Shown here piece by piece: positions 14,445 through 22,565 of a stretch of DNA of 29,576 nucleotides (within the stretch, counting starts at the first letter, position 1; the number at the start of each line of letters is the position of its first letter). Source of the DNA: Clostridiales bacterium UBA5888 (GTDB lineage: Bacteria > Bacillota > Clostridia > Oscillospirales > Oscillospiraceae); contig DJEW01000020.1 in NCBI GenBank assembly GCA_002431965.1, forward strand, positions 1,008-30,583, read 5' to 3'. The notes under the pieces were generated by a model that was given only the letters and a program-made list of their open reading frames with translations, was not told the DNA's origin and ran no database searches. The position numbers and the translations under genes are program-made.

Positions 14445-15571
14445 AGAAGAACATACTGAAAAATGACGGTGTTCAGTCTCTGATCGCCTCTCTGGTGTGC
14501 ATTGTCCTCGGCGTGCTGATAGGCTATATTGTGCTGCTGTTTATAAATGCGGATGGCGCGGGTGAAGCCATAAAGACGATACTCCAGAACTTCCTTACTT
14601 ATAAAAAACCCAGCAGCCAGCTTAAATACCTCGGCAACACGCTGGTAAAGACCGCGCCGCTGCTGATGTGCTCGCTGTCGATACTTTTTGCATACAAGGT
14701 GGGGCTTTTCAACATCGGCGCTGCCGGGCAGTACTGCGCCGGCATCGCGCTGAGTATTTACGCAGCTCTCGCCTGGGGATGGAGCTGGCTGCCGTGCATG
14801 CTGCTCGCTATGGCCGGCGGCGCGCTGCTGGGCGCGATCAGCGGGCTTTTGAAGTCCTACCGCAATGTCAATGAGGTCATCTCCGGCATCATGCTCAACT
14901 GGATAACCCTCTATGCCACCAATATGCTGCTCACGAATGTGAAGGAGAGCGCAAGCCCCTACACTATCGTAATAGCCCACGAGAACCCCGGCGCGATCAT
15001 TCCAAGCCTCGGTCTGGGGGCGCTGTTCAATAACAACAAGTATGTTACCATCGCCATCCCGCTTTCGATAATCGTTGCGATAATCGTGATGGTCGTACTT
15101 GATAAGACGAAGTTCGGCTACGAGCTGAAGGCGACAGGCAACAACAAAAACGCGGCAAAATACTGCGGTATGGCGGAAAAGCGCAACATAATCCTCACGC
15201 TTGTCATCTCCGGGGCTATCGCCGGTCTCGGAGCGTCGATGCTGTATCTCACAGGCTATGAGCAGTGGGAGTGCAGCACCTCCTCTGTGCCGGGCATGGG
15301 CTTCAACGGCATCGCCGCGGCGTTCCTCGGCGGGCTCAACCCGATTGGCTCGATCCTCTCGTCATTTTTCATACAGCATATCACGGCGGGCGGCGCGTAT
15401 GTTGACAAATCGCTTTACTGCGCGCAGATATCCGATCTTATCGCCGCCATCATCATATATCTCTGCGGCTTTGTGCTGTTCATGAAGCAGGTCATGAACA
15501 GGAATATAGCAAAGCATGAGGAAAAAGCGGAAAGACTTGCATCGGAAATTGAGAAAGGAGGCGAGAAGTAA
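14441..15571 (+). CDS. Nucleoside ABC transporter permease 1 (NupP-like)
   Basis: The 376-residue integral membrane protein has about ten hydrophobic segments. It belongs to the BPD_transp_2 (RbsC/LivH/NupPQ) permease family. Characteristic stretches are FNIGAAGQYCAGI, the NVNEVISGIMLNWI loop that contacts the ATPase, and GMGFNGIAAAFLGGLNP near the C terminus. It starts four bases inside the ATPase gene and ends by sharing one base with the second permease (TAATG at 15569-15573). The pair presumably forms the heterodimeric channel. A charged C-terminal tail (KHEEKAERLASEIEKGGEK) is cytoplasmic. Confidence 0.92.
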   Translation: MKKNILKNDGVQSLIASLVCIVLGVLIGYIVLLFINADGAGEAIKTILQNFLTYKKPSSQLKYLGNTLVKTAPLLMCSLSILFAYKVGLFNIGAAGQYCAGIALSIYAALAWGWSWLPCMLLAMAGGALLGAISGLLKSYRNVNEVISGIMLNWITLYATNMLLTNVKESASPYTIVIAHENPGAIIPSLGLGALFNNNKYVTIAIPLSIIVAIIVMVVLDKTKFGYELKATGNNKNAAKYCGMAEKRNIILTLVISGAIAGLGASMLYLTGYEQWECSTSSVPGMGFNGIAAAFLGGLNPIGSILSSFFIQHITAGGAYVDKSLYCAQISDLIAAIIIYLCGFVLFMKQVMNRNIAKHEEKAERLASEIEKGGEK

Positions 15572-16512
15572 TGATACTGCTGATACAGTACACGCTTATA
15601 TTTGCTTCCGTCCTTATCCTTGTGGCGCTCGGCGGCTGCTTTTCAGAGCATTCCGGCGTCATCAACCTCGGTCTTGAGGGCGTCATGATTATGGGCGCGC
15701 TCGGCGGCGCGCTGATGCTGCGGTATATCCCGGCGACAGTTCCTGCAATAGTAATGATCCTTGCGGTGGTGTTCATGGCGGCGCTCTTCGGCATGGTGTA
15801 TTCAAGCCTTCTTGCCGTGGCGAGCATCAATTTCAAGGCAGATCAGACGATCGTCGGTACGGCGCTCAACATGCTGGGCATCGCGGCGTCCACCGTTATC
15901 GTAAAGGCGATAAACACTGCCGCAAACCCTGACGACGTCTCCTCTGCAATACAGTATACCGAGACGAAGAAAGCGTTTCTCTTCCATGTCGGAGGGATAG
16001 AGCTTAACTGGTTTATGGTCGTGACGGTCATACTTCTCATTGCGTCATACATAACGCTCTATAAAACCCGCTTCGGACTGCGTATGATGGCGTGCGGCGA
16101 GCATCCTCAGGCGGCGGACTCCGTCGGCATCAATGTCTACAAAATGCGCTGGGCGGGCGTGCTGATCTCAGGCGTGCTCGGCGGTATCGGCGGCATAGTG
16201 TTCATCACTGCCGGCGTGAGCGAATGGCGCTTTGAATACGGTGTTGCGGGCTTTGGCTTTTTGTCTCTCGCGGTCATGATATTCGGTCAGTGGAAGCCGA
16301 CGCGCATCGCGCTCGCGGCGCTGCTGTTCGGTCTGTTCCGCGCGCTGAGCAACGTATACATGGGCTTCCCCGGGCTTGCGGCGCTCAATCTGCCCAGCCC
16401 CGTGTACAACATGATGCCATATATAATCTCCCTCATTGTCCTCGCGTTCACATCAAAATCCTCCCGCGCGCCGAAAGCTGAGGGCATCCCCTATGACAAG
16501 GGGTCGAGATAA
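15571..16512 (+). CDS. Nucleoside ABC transporter permease 2 (NupQ-like)
   Basis: The 313-residue polytopic membrane protein is also of the BPD_transp_2 family and shorter than its partner, as is usual for the second subunit of BMP-type transporters. It contains the ESGV-like LGGCFSEHSGVINLGLEGVM opening, GTALNMLG, and the ATPase-contact loop MACGEHPQAADSVGINVYKMR. A GYGF-like segment (GVAGFGFLSLAVMIFGQWKP) lies near the end. It is translationally coupled to permease 1. The next gene, psuG, follows after 85 bp with its own ribosome site and no strong terminator between, so it may be cotranscribed. Confidence 0.92.
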   Translation: MILLIQYTLIFASVLILVALGGCFSEHSGVINLGLEGVMIMGALGGALMLRYIPATVPAIVMILAVVFMAALFGMVYSSLLAVASINFKADQTIVGTALNMLGIAASTVIVKAINTAANPDDVSSAIQYTETKKAFLFHVGGIELNWFMVVTVILLIASYITLYKTRFGLRMMACGEHPQAADSVGINVYKMRWAGVLISGVLGGIGGIVFITAGVSEWRFEYGVAGFGFLSLAVMIFGQWKPTRIALAALLFGLFRALSNVYMGFPGLAALNLPSPVYNMMPYIISLIVLAFTSKSSRAPKAEGIPYDKGSR

Positions 16513-16597
16513 CACACAGCGCACCTGAGCTGGACCGGGGCAAAGTGCTCCCGGCACGGGTCAGATATATACCCTTAAGAAGGAGCAAAAGCAAACT

Positions 16598-17506
16598 ATG
16601 AACAAGTATCTTGATATTTCACCGGAAGTCAAAAAAGCGCTTGACGAGGGGCGTCCAGTGGTTGCGCTTGAGAGCACCATCATATCCCATGGTATGCCCT
16701 ACCCCAAGAACGTTGAGACCGCGCTTCTCGTCGAACAGACCATCCGCAACAACGGCGCCGTTCCCGCGACGATCGCCGTTATCGGCGGCAGACTCAAGGC
16801 GGGGCTGAGCCGCGAGGAGATAGAGTATCTCGGCAAGACCGGGCGCGGCGTCGCCAAGGCGAGCCGCCGCGATCTCCCCGCGCTCGTCGCACGCGGCGCG
16901 GACGGCGCCACCACCGTCACGACCACCATGATAATCGCCCATATGGCGGGCATAAAGATATTCGCCACAGGCGGCATCGGCGGCGTGCACCGCGGCGCGG
17001 AGACCACCATGGACATCTCTGCCGATCTCGAGGAGCTGGCGCAGACCCCTGTCATGGTCGTGTGCGCGGGCGCGAAGTCCATTCTTGACCTTGGGCTGAC
17101 GCTTGAGTATCTCGAAACGCACGGCGTGCCCGTCATCGGCTACGGCACGGAGGAGCTGCCGGCGTTCTACACGCGCCACAGCGGGTTCTCTGTTGATTAC
17201 CGTGTGGACAGCCCGGAGGAGCTGGCGGCAATGTTCTCTGCACAGCGCGGTCTGGACTATAAGGGCGGCATGCTCGTCACAAACCCCATCCCGGAGGAAT
17301 ACTCCATGGACAAGGCGGTCATCGACAAGGCGATAGACGAGGCGCTTGCCCAGGCAAAGGCGCAGGGCATCCACGGCAAGGAGACCACGCCCTTCCTGCT
17401 TGCCAAGGTCGTTGAGCTGACCGGCGGCGACTCGCTTGAAAGCAATATTCAGCTGGTGCTGAATAACGCCCGTCTTGCGGCAAAAACTGCCGCGGCTCTC
17501 GCGTGA
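16598..17506 (+). CDS. psuG: Pseudouridine-5'-phosphate glycosidase
   Basis: The enzyme splits the C-C glycosidic bond of pseudouridine-5'-phosphate to uracil and ribose-5-phosphate. The 302-residue product has the family motifs VVALESTIISHGMPYP (E25), GRGVAKASRRD (K87), TGGIGGVHRGAETTMDIS (D139) and VVCAGAKSILDLG (K160). K160 corresponds to the Schiff-base lysine Lys166 of the E. coli enzyme, and K87 and E25 fall at the same offset from the E. coli residues. A GGAG site lies 12 bases before the ATG. It follows a nucleoside ABC importer, and the usual partner kinase (PsuK) is not in the window. Confidence 0.95.
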   Translation: MNKYLDISPEVKKALDEGRPVVALESTIISHGMPYPKNVETALLVEQTIRNNGAVPATIAVIGGRLKAGLSREEIEYLGKTGRGVAKASRRDLPALVARGADGATTVTTTMIIAHMAGIKIFATGGIGGVHRGAETTMDISADLEELAQTPVMVVCAGAKSILDLGLTLEYLETHGVPVIGYGTEELPAFYTRHSGFSVDYRVDSPEELAAMFSAQRGLDYKGGMLVTNPIPEEYSMDKAVIDKAIDEALAQAKAQGIHGKETTPFLLAKVVELTGGDSLESNIQLVLNNARLAAKTAAALA

Positions 17507-17539
17507 GCATCTTCGCAAGATTTCACACAAAACCCATAG

Positions 17540-17582
17540 CGCCGGGATTCGTGCCAACGACTCCCGGCGTATTTATTTGTTG
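17540..17582 (+). terminator. Terminator after psuG
   Basis: CGCCGGGATTCGT (17540-17552) pairs with ACGACTCCCGGCG (17557-17569) with one mismatch and is followed by a T-rich tail. It closes the nucleoside block ahead of the glycan cluster. Confidence 0.85.
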
Positions 17583-17608
17583 AAAAAAATACCGAACCGC
17601 GCTATAAT
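17580..17608 (+). promoter_or_regulatory. Promoter of the surface-glycan cluster
   Basis: TTGAAA (17580-17585), a 17-bp spacer and a perfect TATAAT (17603-17608) lie directly after the psuG terminator. The transcript would begin at the hairpin repeat at 17616-17656. Confidence 0.8.
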
Positions 17609-17615
17609 AAAACGA

Positions 17616-17656
17616 TAAAGGCAACGCCGCAGACGTATTGTGCGGTGCTGCCTCAC
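17616..17656. repeat. Dispersed 41-bp hairpin repeat, copy 2
   Basis: AGGCAACGCCGCA (17619-17631) pairs with TGCGGTGCTGCCT (17641-17653), and its two mismatches are wobble-compatible. The core and loop (GCCGCAGACG) match the copy at 4021-4061. Here it forms the 5' leader of the glycan-cluster mRNA, just upstream of the first ribosome site. Confidence 0.65.
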
Positions 17657-17679
17657 AGAATGCGCAAAGGAGCGAAGTC

Positions 17680-18669
17680 ATGACCGGGAAGTGCAAGGTT
17701 TCTGTGCTGTGCACAGCGTTCAACCATGAAAGCTATATACGCGATGCGCTGGAGGGCTTTGTCAGCCAGAAAACGAATTTTCCCTTTGAGGTGCTCGTCA
17801 ACGACGACTGCTCCACCGACGGCACGGCGGACGTGATACGCGAGTACGCCGCGCGCTACCCGGACATTATACGCCCGTTTTATCAGGAGGAAAACCTCTA
17901 CTCCCGGCTTGGAATGCCAGGGCTTTTTTCCACGGTGTTCTATCCGAACGCGCGCGGGAAGTATTTCACGCTCTGCGAGGGGGATGACTACTGGTCAGAC
18001 CCTGAAAAGCTCCAGCGCCAGGCGGATTTTCTCGATGCGCACGGGGATTATACGGCCTGTGTGCACAATACCCTTCTGCACTTCTGCGACGGCTCAAGAC
18101 CGGATGCGCCGCTCCGCCCCGAAGGCGAGGGCGACCGGGATGTGGACTTTTTCACGGTGATACACGGACCGTCGCATTCGTTCCACACAAGCTCCATTAT
18201 GGCGCGCAGGGAGTTTATCACCGACCCGCCGGATTTCCATTATGCTGCGGCGGAGCACGGCTTTACCGACTATGCAATCGGACTGTGGCTTGCGCTCAAT
18301 GGGAAAATTCGCTTCATTGACCGCGTGATGAGCGTGTACCGCATCGGCTCAAACAGCCAGGCATGGAGCGCAAAGCTCGGCGCGCATTATGCAAAGCTCA
18401 AGGAATTCATTGTTGGCGAGCTTGCGATGATGGAAAAGCTGCTGCCTCACCTTGACGGGGCGCAGAGCGCCGCAACGCGCGAGGTCATGCTCGAACGGGA
18501 ATATGAGCTGTATTATATAGAGGGCAGGGTGGACAAGCTTGTCCAGCCTCCATACGAAAAGATATACCGGACAAAGCCCCTGAACACACGCCTTGTGATA
18601 AGGCTGAAAATCATGTTCCCGGCGCTGCACAGCGCATACCGCCGCCGCCGCGGCTACGAGGATTACTGA
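17680..18669 (+). CDS. GT2-family glycosyltransferase
   Basis: The 329-residue product is a GT-A fold inverting glycosyltransferase that transfers a sugar from a nucleotide donor. The N terminus KVSVLCTAFNHESYIRDALEGF and VNDDCSTDGT (D42-D43) form the nucleotide-binding core, and LCEGDDYWSD (D102-D103) is the DxD-type metal site. No membrane segment is evident, so it probably acts at the cytoplasmic face on a lipid-linked sugar. The start is ATG 17680 with AAAGGAG seven bases upstream; the frame is open further up but through the hairpin repeat. It is the first gene of the glycan cluster. Donor and acceptor cannot be inferred. Confidence 0.9.
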   Translation: MTGKCKVSVLCTAFNHESYIRDALEGFVSQKTNFPFEVLVNDDCSTDGTADVIREYAARYPDIIRPFYQEENLYSRLGMPGLFSTVFYPNARGKYFTLCEGDDYWSDPEKLQRQADFLDAHGDYTACVHNTLLHFCDGSRPDAPLRPEGEGDRDVDFFTVIHGPSHSFHTSSIMARREFITDPPDFHYAAAEHGFTDYAIGLWLALNGKIRFIDRVMSVYRIGSNSQAWSAKLGAHYAKLKEFIVGELAMMEKLLPHLDGAQSAATREVMLEREYELYYIEGRVDKLVQPPYEKIYRTKPLNTRLVIRLKIMFPALHSAYRRRRGYEDY

Positions 18670-18673
18670 GCTT

Positions 18674-20140
18674 ATGGATAACAGACAAAAGGTCGTTTCC
18701 AACCTCATATGGCGATTTATGGAGCGATTCGGCTCGCAGCTGGTGTCCATTGTGGTTCAGATCGTGCTTGCGCGTATTCTCGACCCGGCTGTATTCGGCA
18801 CGGTCGCGAAGGTGACGATCATCACGAGCATCCTGCTCGTGTTTGTGGACAGCGGCATGGCAAATTCGCTCATTCAGAAAAAAGACCCGGATGATCTGGA
18901 TTATTCCTCGGTGTTTTACTTCAACGTGGCGTTCTGCCTTGTGCTGTATGCCGGGCTTTTCTTCGCTGCACCCGCGATCGCGCGCTTTTATGACGACGCG
19001 CAGCTGACCGCTATCGTGCGCGTGCTTGGGCTGACGGTCGTGGTGTCGGGCGTGAAAAACGTGCAGCAGGCGTATGTCTCCAAGACGCTTCAGTTCAAGC
19101 GCTTCTTTTTCGCAACGCTCGGAGGGACGCTTCTGAGCGCCGCCGTCGGTATCGCCATGGTGCTTCGCGGCTTCGGCGTGTGGGCGCTCGTGGCGCAGCA
19201 GCTCACAAATGTCACGGTCAACACGGCGATCCTCTGGCTCACGGTGGACTGGAAGCCCAGATGGATGTTCTCGTTCGAACGACTGGGCGGGCTTCTGAGC
19301 TACGGATGGAAGCTGCTCGCCTCGGGACTTCTGGACACGGTGTACAATAAGCTGCGCGAGATAATGATCGCGGTGTTCTACACCGACGCGGACCTTGCTT
19401 ACTACAACCGCGGCATGACATATCCGTATCTCCTTGTGGAAAACATCAACGCCTCAATCGACAGCGTGCTGCTGCCGGTGCTGTCGGCGGAACAGGACCA
19501 TAAGGAGCAGGTGCGCAGCATGACACGCCGCGCCATACGCATCAGCACCTATGTGATGATGCCGCTGATGATGGGGCTGGCTGTCTGCGCCGAGCCGCTC
19601 ATCCGGCTGCTGCTGACGGAAAAGTGGCTGCCGTGCGTGCCGTATATGCGCATTTTCTGCTTCAGCTACGCATTCTACCCGCTGCATACCGCAAACCTCA
19701 ACGCCATAAAGGCAATGGGCAGAAGCGATATGTTCTTAAGGCTTGAGATAATCAAAAAGGTGTTCGGCGTTGCAATACTGATGATAACGCTGCCCTATGG
19801 GGTGTACGTGATGGCGCTGAGCCTGCTATTTACAAGCGTCATGGCGCAGCTCATCAACTCCTGGCCGAATGCGAAGCTGCTTGACTATGCATATATCCAT
19901 CAGCTGCGCGATATGCTGCCGGCGATACTTCTGTCGTGCCTGATGGGGGCGCTTGTCTACCCGATAACGCTGCTCGGCTGGAGCGACTGGGTGACGCTGC
20001 CGGTGCAGGTCGTTGCGGGCGCGGCTATATATGTGGCGGGCTCTGTGATCTTCAAGCTGGACAGCTTTGATTATATGCTGGCGATGGCGAAAAAGCTGCG
20101 CCGCTCAGGCGGTGCTGCGGCAAGGGAGGACAACGCATGA
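18674..20140 (+). CDS. Polysaccharide flippase / lipopolysaccharide biosynthesis protein (Wzx/PST family)
   Basis: The 488-residue protein has 12-14 hydrophobic segments and the MOP-superfamily N terminus (NLIWRFMERFGSQLVSIVVQIVLAR, then LDPAVFGTVAKV). It most resembles the WzxC/TuaB-type branch that moves lipid-linked glycan units or teichuronic-like precursors across the membrane. It starts four bases after the preceding stop and lacks a strong ribosome site of its own, suggesting translational coupling. Its end overlaps the next gene by four bases. This is the only exporter in the cluster, so the product is likely a membrane-exported oligosaccharide. Confidence 0.9.
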   Translation: MDNRQKVVSNLIWRFMERFGSQLVSIVVQIVLARILDPAVFGTVAKVTIITSILLVFVDSGMANSLIQKKDPDDLDYSSVFYFNVAFCLVLYAGLFFAAPAIARFYDDAQLTAIVRVLGLTVVVSGVKNVQQAYVSKTLQFKRFFFATLGGTLLSAAVGIAMVLRGFGVWALVAQQLTNVTVNTAILWLTVDWKPRWMFSFERLGGLLSYGWKLLASGLLDTVYNKLREIMIAVFYTDADLAYYNRGMTYPYLLVENINASIDSVLLPVLSAEQDHKEQVRSMTRRAIRISTYVMMPLMMGLAVCAEPLIRLLLTEKWLPCVPYMRIFCFSYAFYPLHTANLNAIKAMGRSDMFLRLEIIKKVFGVAILMITLPYGVYVMALSLLFTSVMAQLINSWPNAKLLDYAYIHQLRDMLPAILLSCLMGALVYPITLLGWSDWVTLPVQVVAGAAIYVAGSVIFKLDSFDYMLAMAKKLRRSGGAAAREDNA

Positions 20141-21423
20141 GTGAAGTGAAAAATGTGCTGGTGTTCCCCGCGGGGACGGAGATCGCGCTGGAAATACACG
20201 ACGCGCTCAAATTCAGCAAGTTCGTGCGGCTCTTCGGCGCGACGAGCGTGGCATGCCATGCGGAGTTCGTGTTTGAAAACTGCGTGGAGAACGTGCCTTT
20301 TGTCGATGACCCCGCGCTCATCGACAGCCTCAATGCCATTATAGACAAGTACGGGATAGACTATGTCTACCCCGCGCATGACAGCGCGCTCCTTACGCTT
20401 ACAAAAGAGCGCGCGCGGCTGCACGCCGCCGTTGTCACCTCCGCAGAGGAAACGGTGGAGATCTGCCGGTCGAAAAACAAAACGTATGAATATCTCGCGG
20501 GCGCGGAGTATCTGCCGCAAAGCTACCCCAACGCCGATGCCGTACCGGACTATCCGGTGTTCATCAAGCCCTCCGTGGGTCAGGGCGCTGTTGGGGCGCG
20601 GCGCATTGATGACCGCGCGCACCTCGACGAGGCGCTTTCCGACGGCGTGGAGTACGCGATATGCGAATATCTGCCGGGAGAGGAGCTAACGGTGGACTGC
20701 TTCACGGACAGGCACGGCGAGCTGAGGTTCGTCGGTCCGCGATCACGCGCGCGCATCCGTGCGGGCATCTCCGTGCGCTCGGTGGAGCTTGCGCCGGACG
20801 CCGGCATTACCGCCATAGCCGGGGACATCAACCGCCGAATGAGCTTTAACGGCGCGTGGTTTTTCCAGCTGAAGAAAAATGCGGCAGGAGAGTACCGCCT
20901 TATGGAGATCGCACCGCGCATCGCCGGAACGATGTGCATGGCGCGAAACCTCGGCGTAAATATGCCGCTGCTGACGCTGTACAACATGTGGGGCTATGAC
21001 GTCGGCATAATAAATAACGGCAATGCGGAGCTTATAGACCGCGCGTTCATCAACCGCTTCATGACAGACATTGAATATGACCGCGTGTATGTGGATTTTG
21101 ACGACACCGTTATCGTGCGCGGCAAGGTCAACACGACCCTCATGACGTACCTCTACCAGGCGCGCAATGCCGGGAAGAAACTTGTGCTGCTGACAAAGCA
21201 CGCCGAGGATATACAGGCGAGCATGGACAGATACGCCGTGTCGCCGCGGCTTTTTGACGAGATCATACATATCGCGCCCGGCGCTGACAAGTCCGGATAC
21301 ATCCGACCCCGATCCATCTTCATTGATGATTCCTTTGCCGAGCGCAAGACAGTGCAGGAGCGCTGCGGCATACCAGTTTTCGATCTTGACATGGTCGAGA
21401 GCCTTCTGGACTGGCGCGCCTGA
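20137..21423 (+). CDS. ATP-grasp ligase fused to a HAD-superfamily domain
   Basis: The 428-residue protein has two parts. Residues 1-310 form an ATP-grasp enzyme: a preATP-grasp Rossmann-like start, an ATP-binding lysine and loop in FIKPSVGQGAVGAR (K144), EYLPGEELTVDCF, and the metal-binding end MEIAPRIAGT (E257). Such domains resemble the carbamoyl-phosphate synthase large-chain fold and usually join a carboxylate to an amine. Residues 315-428 are a short HAD-like domain: motif I VDFDDTV (D320, D322), motif II LLTKH (T353), motif IV FIDDS (D397-D398). It overlaps the flippase gene by ATGA and precedes an aminotransferase, which could make its amine acceptor. Domain calls are solid; substrates are not known. 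Confidence 0.85.
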   Translation: MSEVKNVLVFPAGTEIALEIHDALKFSKFVRLFGATSVACHAEFVFENCVENVPFVDDPALIDSLNAIIDKYGIDYVYPAHDSALLTLTKERARLHAAVVTSAEETVEICRSKNKTYEYLAGAEYLPQSYPNADAVPDYPVFIKPSVGQGAVGARRIDDRAHLDEALSDGVEYAICEYLPGEELTVDCFTDRHGELRFVGPRSRARIRAGISVRSVELAPDAGITAIAGDINRRMSFNGAWFFQLKKNAAGEYRLMEIAPRIAGTMCMARNLGVNMPLLTLYNMWGYDVGIINNGNAELIDRAFINRFMTDIEYDRVYVDFDDTVIVRGKVNTTLMTYLYQARNAGKKLVLLTKHAEDIQASMDRYAVSPRLFDEIIHIAPGADKSGYIRPRSIFIDDSFAERKTVQERCGIPVFDLDMVESLLDWRA

Positions 21424-21457
21424 GACGCGGCAGAATGTGTTCGAAAGGAGACAGAAA

Positions 21458-22558
21458 ATGAGCGAACTTATAAACGTTACGCGCTCCTCCATGCCGGGGT
21501 TCGAGGAATACTGCGCGGAGATACGCGACATATGGGACAGCCACTGGATGACGAACATGGGCGAAAAGCACAAGGCGCTTCAGGCGGCGCTGGAGAGCTA
21601 TCTCGGCGCGGAGCATGTCACGCTTTTTACCAATGGGCATCTTGCGCTGGAGAATATGATAGAGGCATTCTCTCTGCGCGGTGAGATCATCACAACGCCT
21701 TTCACCTTTGCCTCCACCACGCACGCCATCATCCGCTGCGGCTGCACGCCCGTGTTCTGCGACATTCGCCCCGACGACTACACCATCGATGCGGAGAAGA
21801 TAGAAAACCTCATCACCGACAAAACCGTCGCTATCCTGCCTGTGCATGTTTACGGCAATCTCTGCGACACGGAGCGCATCAACGCCATCGCCAAGGCGCA
21901 CGGACTGCGCGTGCTGTATGACGCGGCACACGCCTTCGGCGTAAAGAAGAACGGCGTCAGCGCCGCCCTGTTCGGTGACGCGGCGATGTTTTCATTCCAC
22001 GCGACAAAGGTGTTCAACACTATTGAGGGGGGCGCAGTATGCTGCCGGGACGCCGCAATCGTGCAGCGGCTCAACGACCTCAAGAACTTCGGCATACACG
22101 GACCGGACAGCGTGCAGTTCGTCGGCGGCAACGCGAAGATGAACGAATTCTGCGCGGCGATGGGCATATGCAACCTGCGGCATCTCGACGGAGAGATCGC
22201 AAAGCGCAGGAAGGCCGCGGAGCTGTATAATGCGCGCCTTGGCGGCGTCCCCGGGCTTCAGCTCAACCCCGTGCAGGACGGTGTGGAGAGCAATTATGCA
22301 TATTATCCGGTTGTGTTCGACGGCTATAAGTATACCCGCGATGAGGTGTTCGCGCGCCTTGCGGAGAAGAACATAATTGCGCGCAAATATTTCTATCCGC
22401 TGACGAATTCCTTTGAGTGCTTTGCCGGGCGCGCGGGCTTCGATCCGGACGCCACGCCTGTGGCGAAGCATATTGCGGACTCTGTCCTCACGCTGCCGCT
22501 GTACGCCGACCTTGCGGCCAGTGACGTGGAGAGAATATGCGACATAGTGCTCAGGTGA
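21458..22558 (+). CDS. DegT/DnrJ/EryC1-family PLP sugar aminotransferase
   Basis: The 366-residue protein belongs to the family that converts nucleotide-linked keto-sugars to amino sugars with glutamate and PLP. Motifs are FTNGHLALENMIEA (phosphate and substrate loop), TTPFTFASTTHAI, LYDAAHAFG (D155, contacts the PLP ring nitrogen), and SFHATKVFNTIEGGA with the Schiff-base lysine K184. A sensory or transport role is unlikely. The start is ATG 21458 with AAAGGAG seven bases before. It is followed after 7 bp by the phosphatase-barstar gene. The likely substrate is a dTDP- or UDP-4-keto-6-deoxyhexose, but the window holds no dehydratase to confirm this. Confidence 0.92.
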   Translation: MSELINVTRSSMPGFEEYCAEIRDIWDSHWMTNMGEKHKALQAALESYLGAEHVTLFTNGHLALENMIEAFSLRGEIITTPFTFASTTHAIIRCGCTPVFCDIRPDDYTIDAEKIENLITDKTVAILPVHVYGNLCDTERINAIAKAHGLRVLYDAAHAFGVKKNGVSAALFGDAAMFSFHATKVFNTIEGGAVCCRDAAIVQRLNDLKNFGIHGPDSVQFVGGNAKMNEFCAAMGICNLRHLDGEIAKRRKAAELYNARLGGVPGLQLNPVQDGVESNYAYYPVVFDGYKYTRDEVFARLAEKNIIARKYFYPLTNSFECFAGRAGFDPDATPVAKHIADSVLTLPLYADLAASDVERICDIVLR

Positions 22559-22565
22559 GGTAAAC

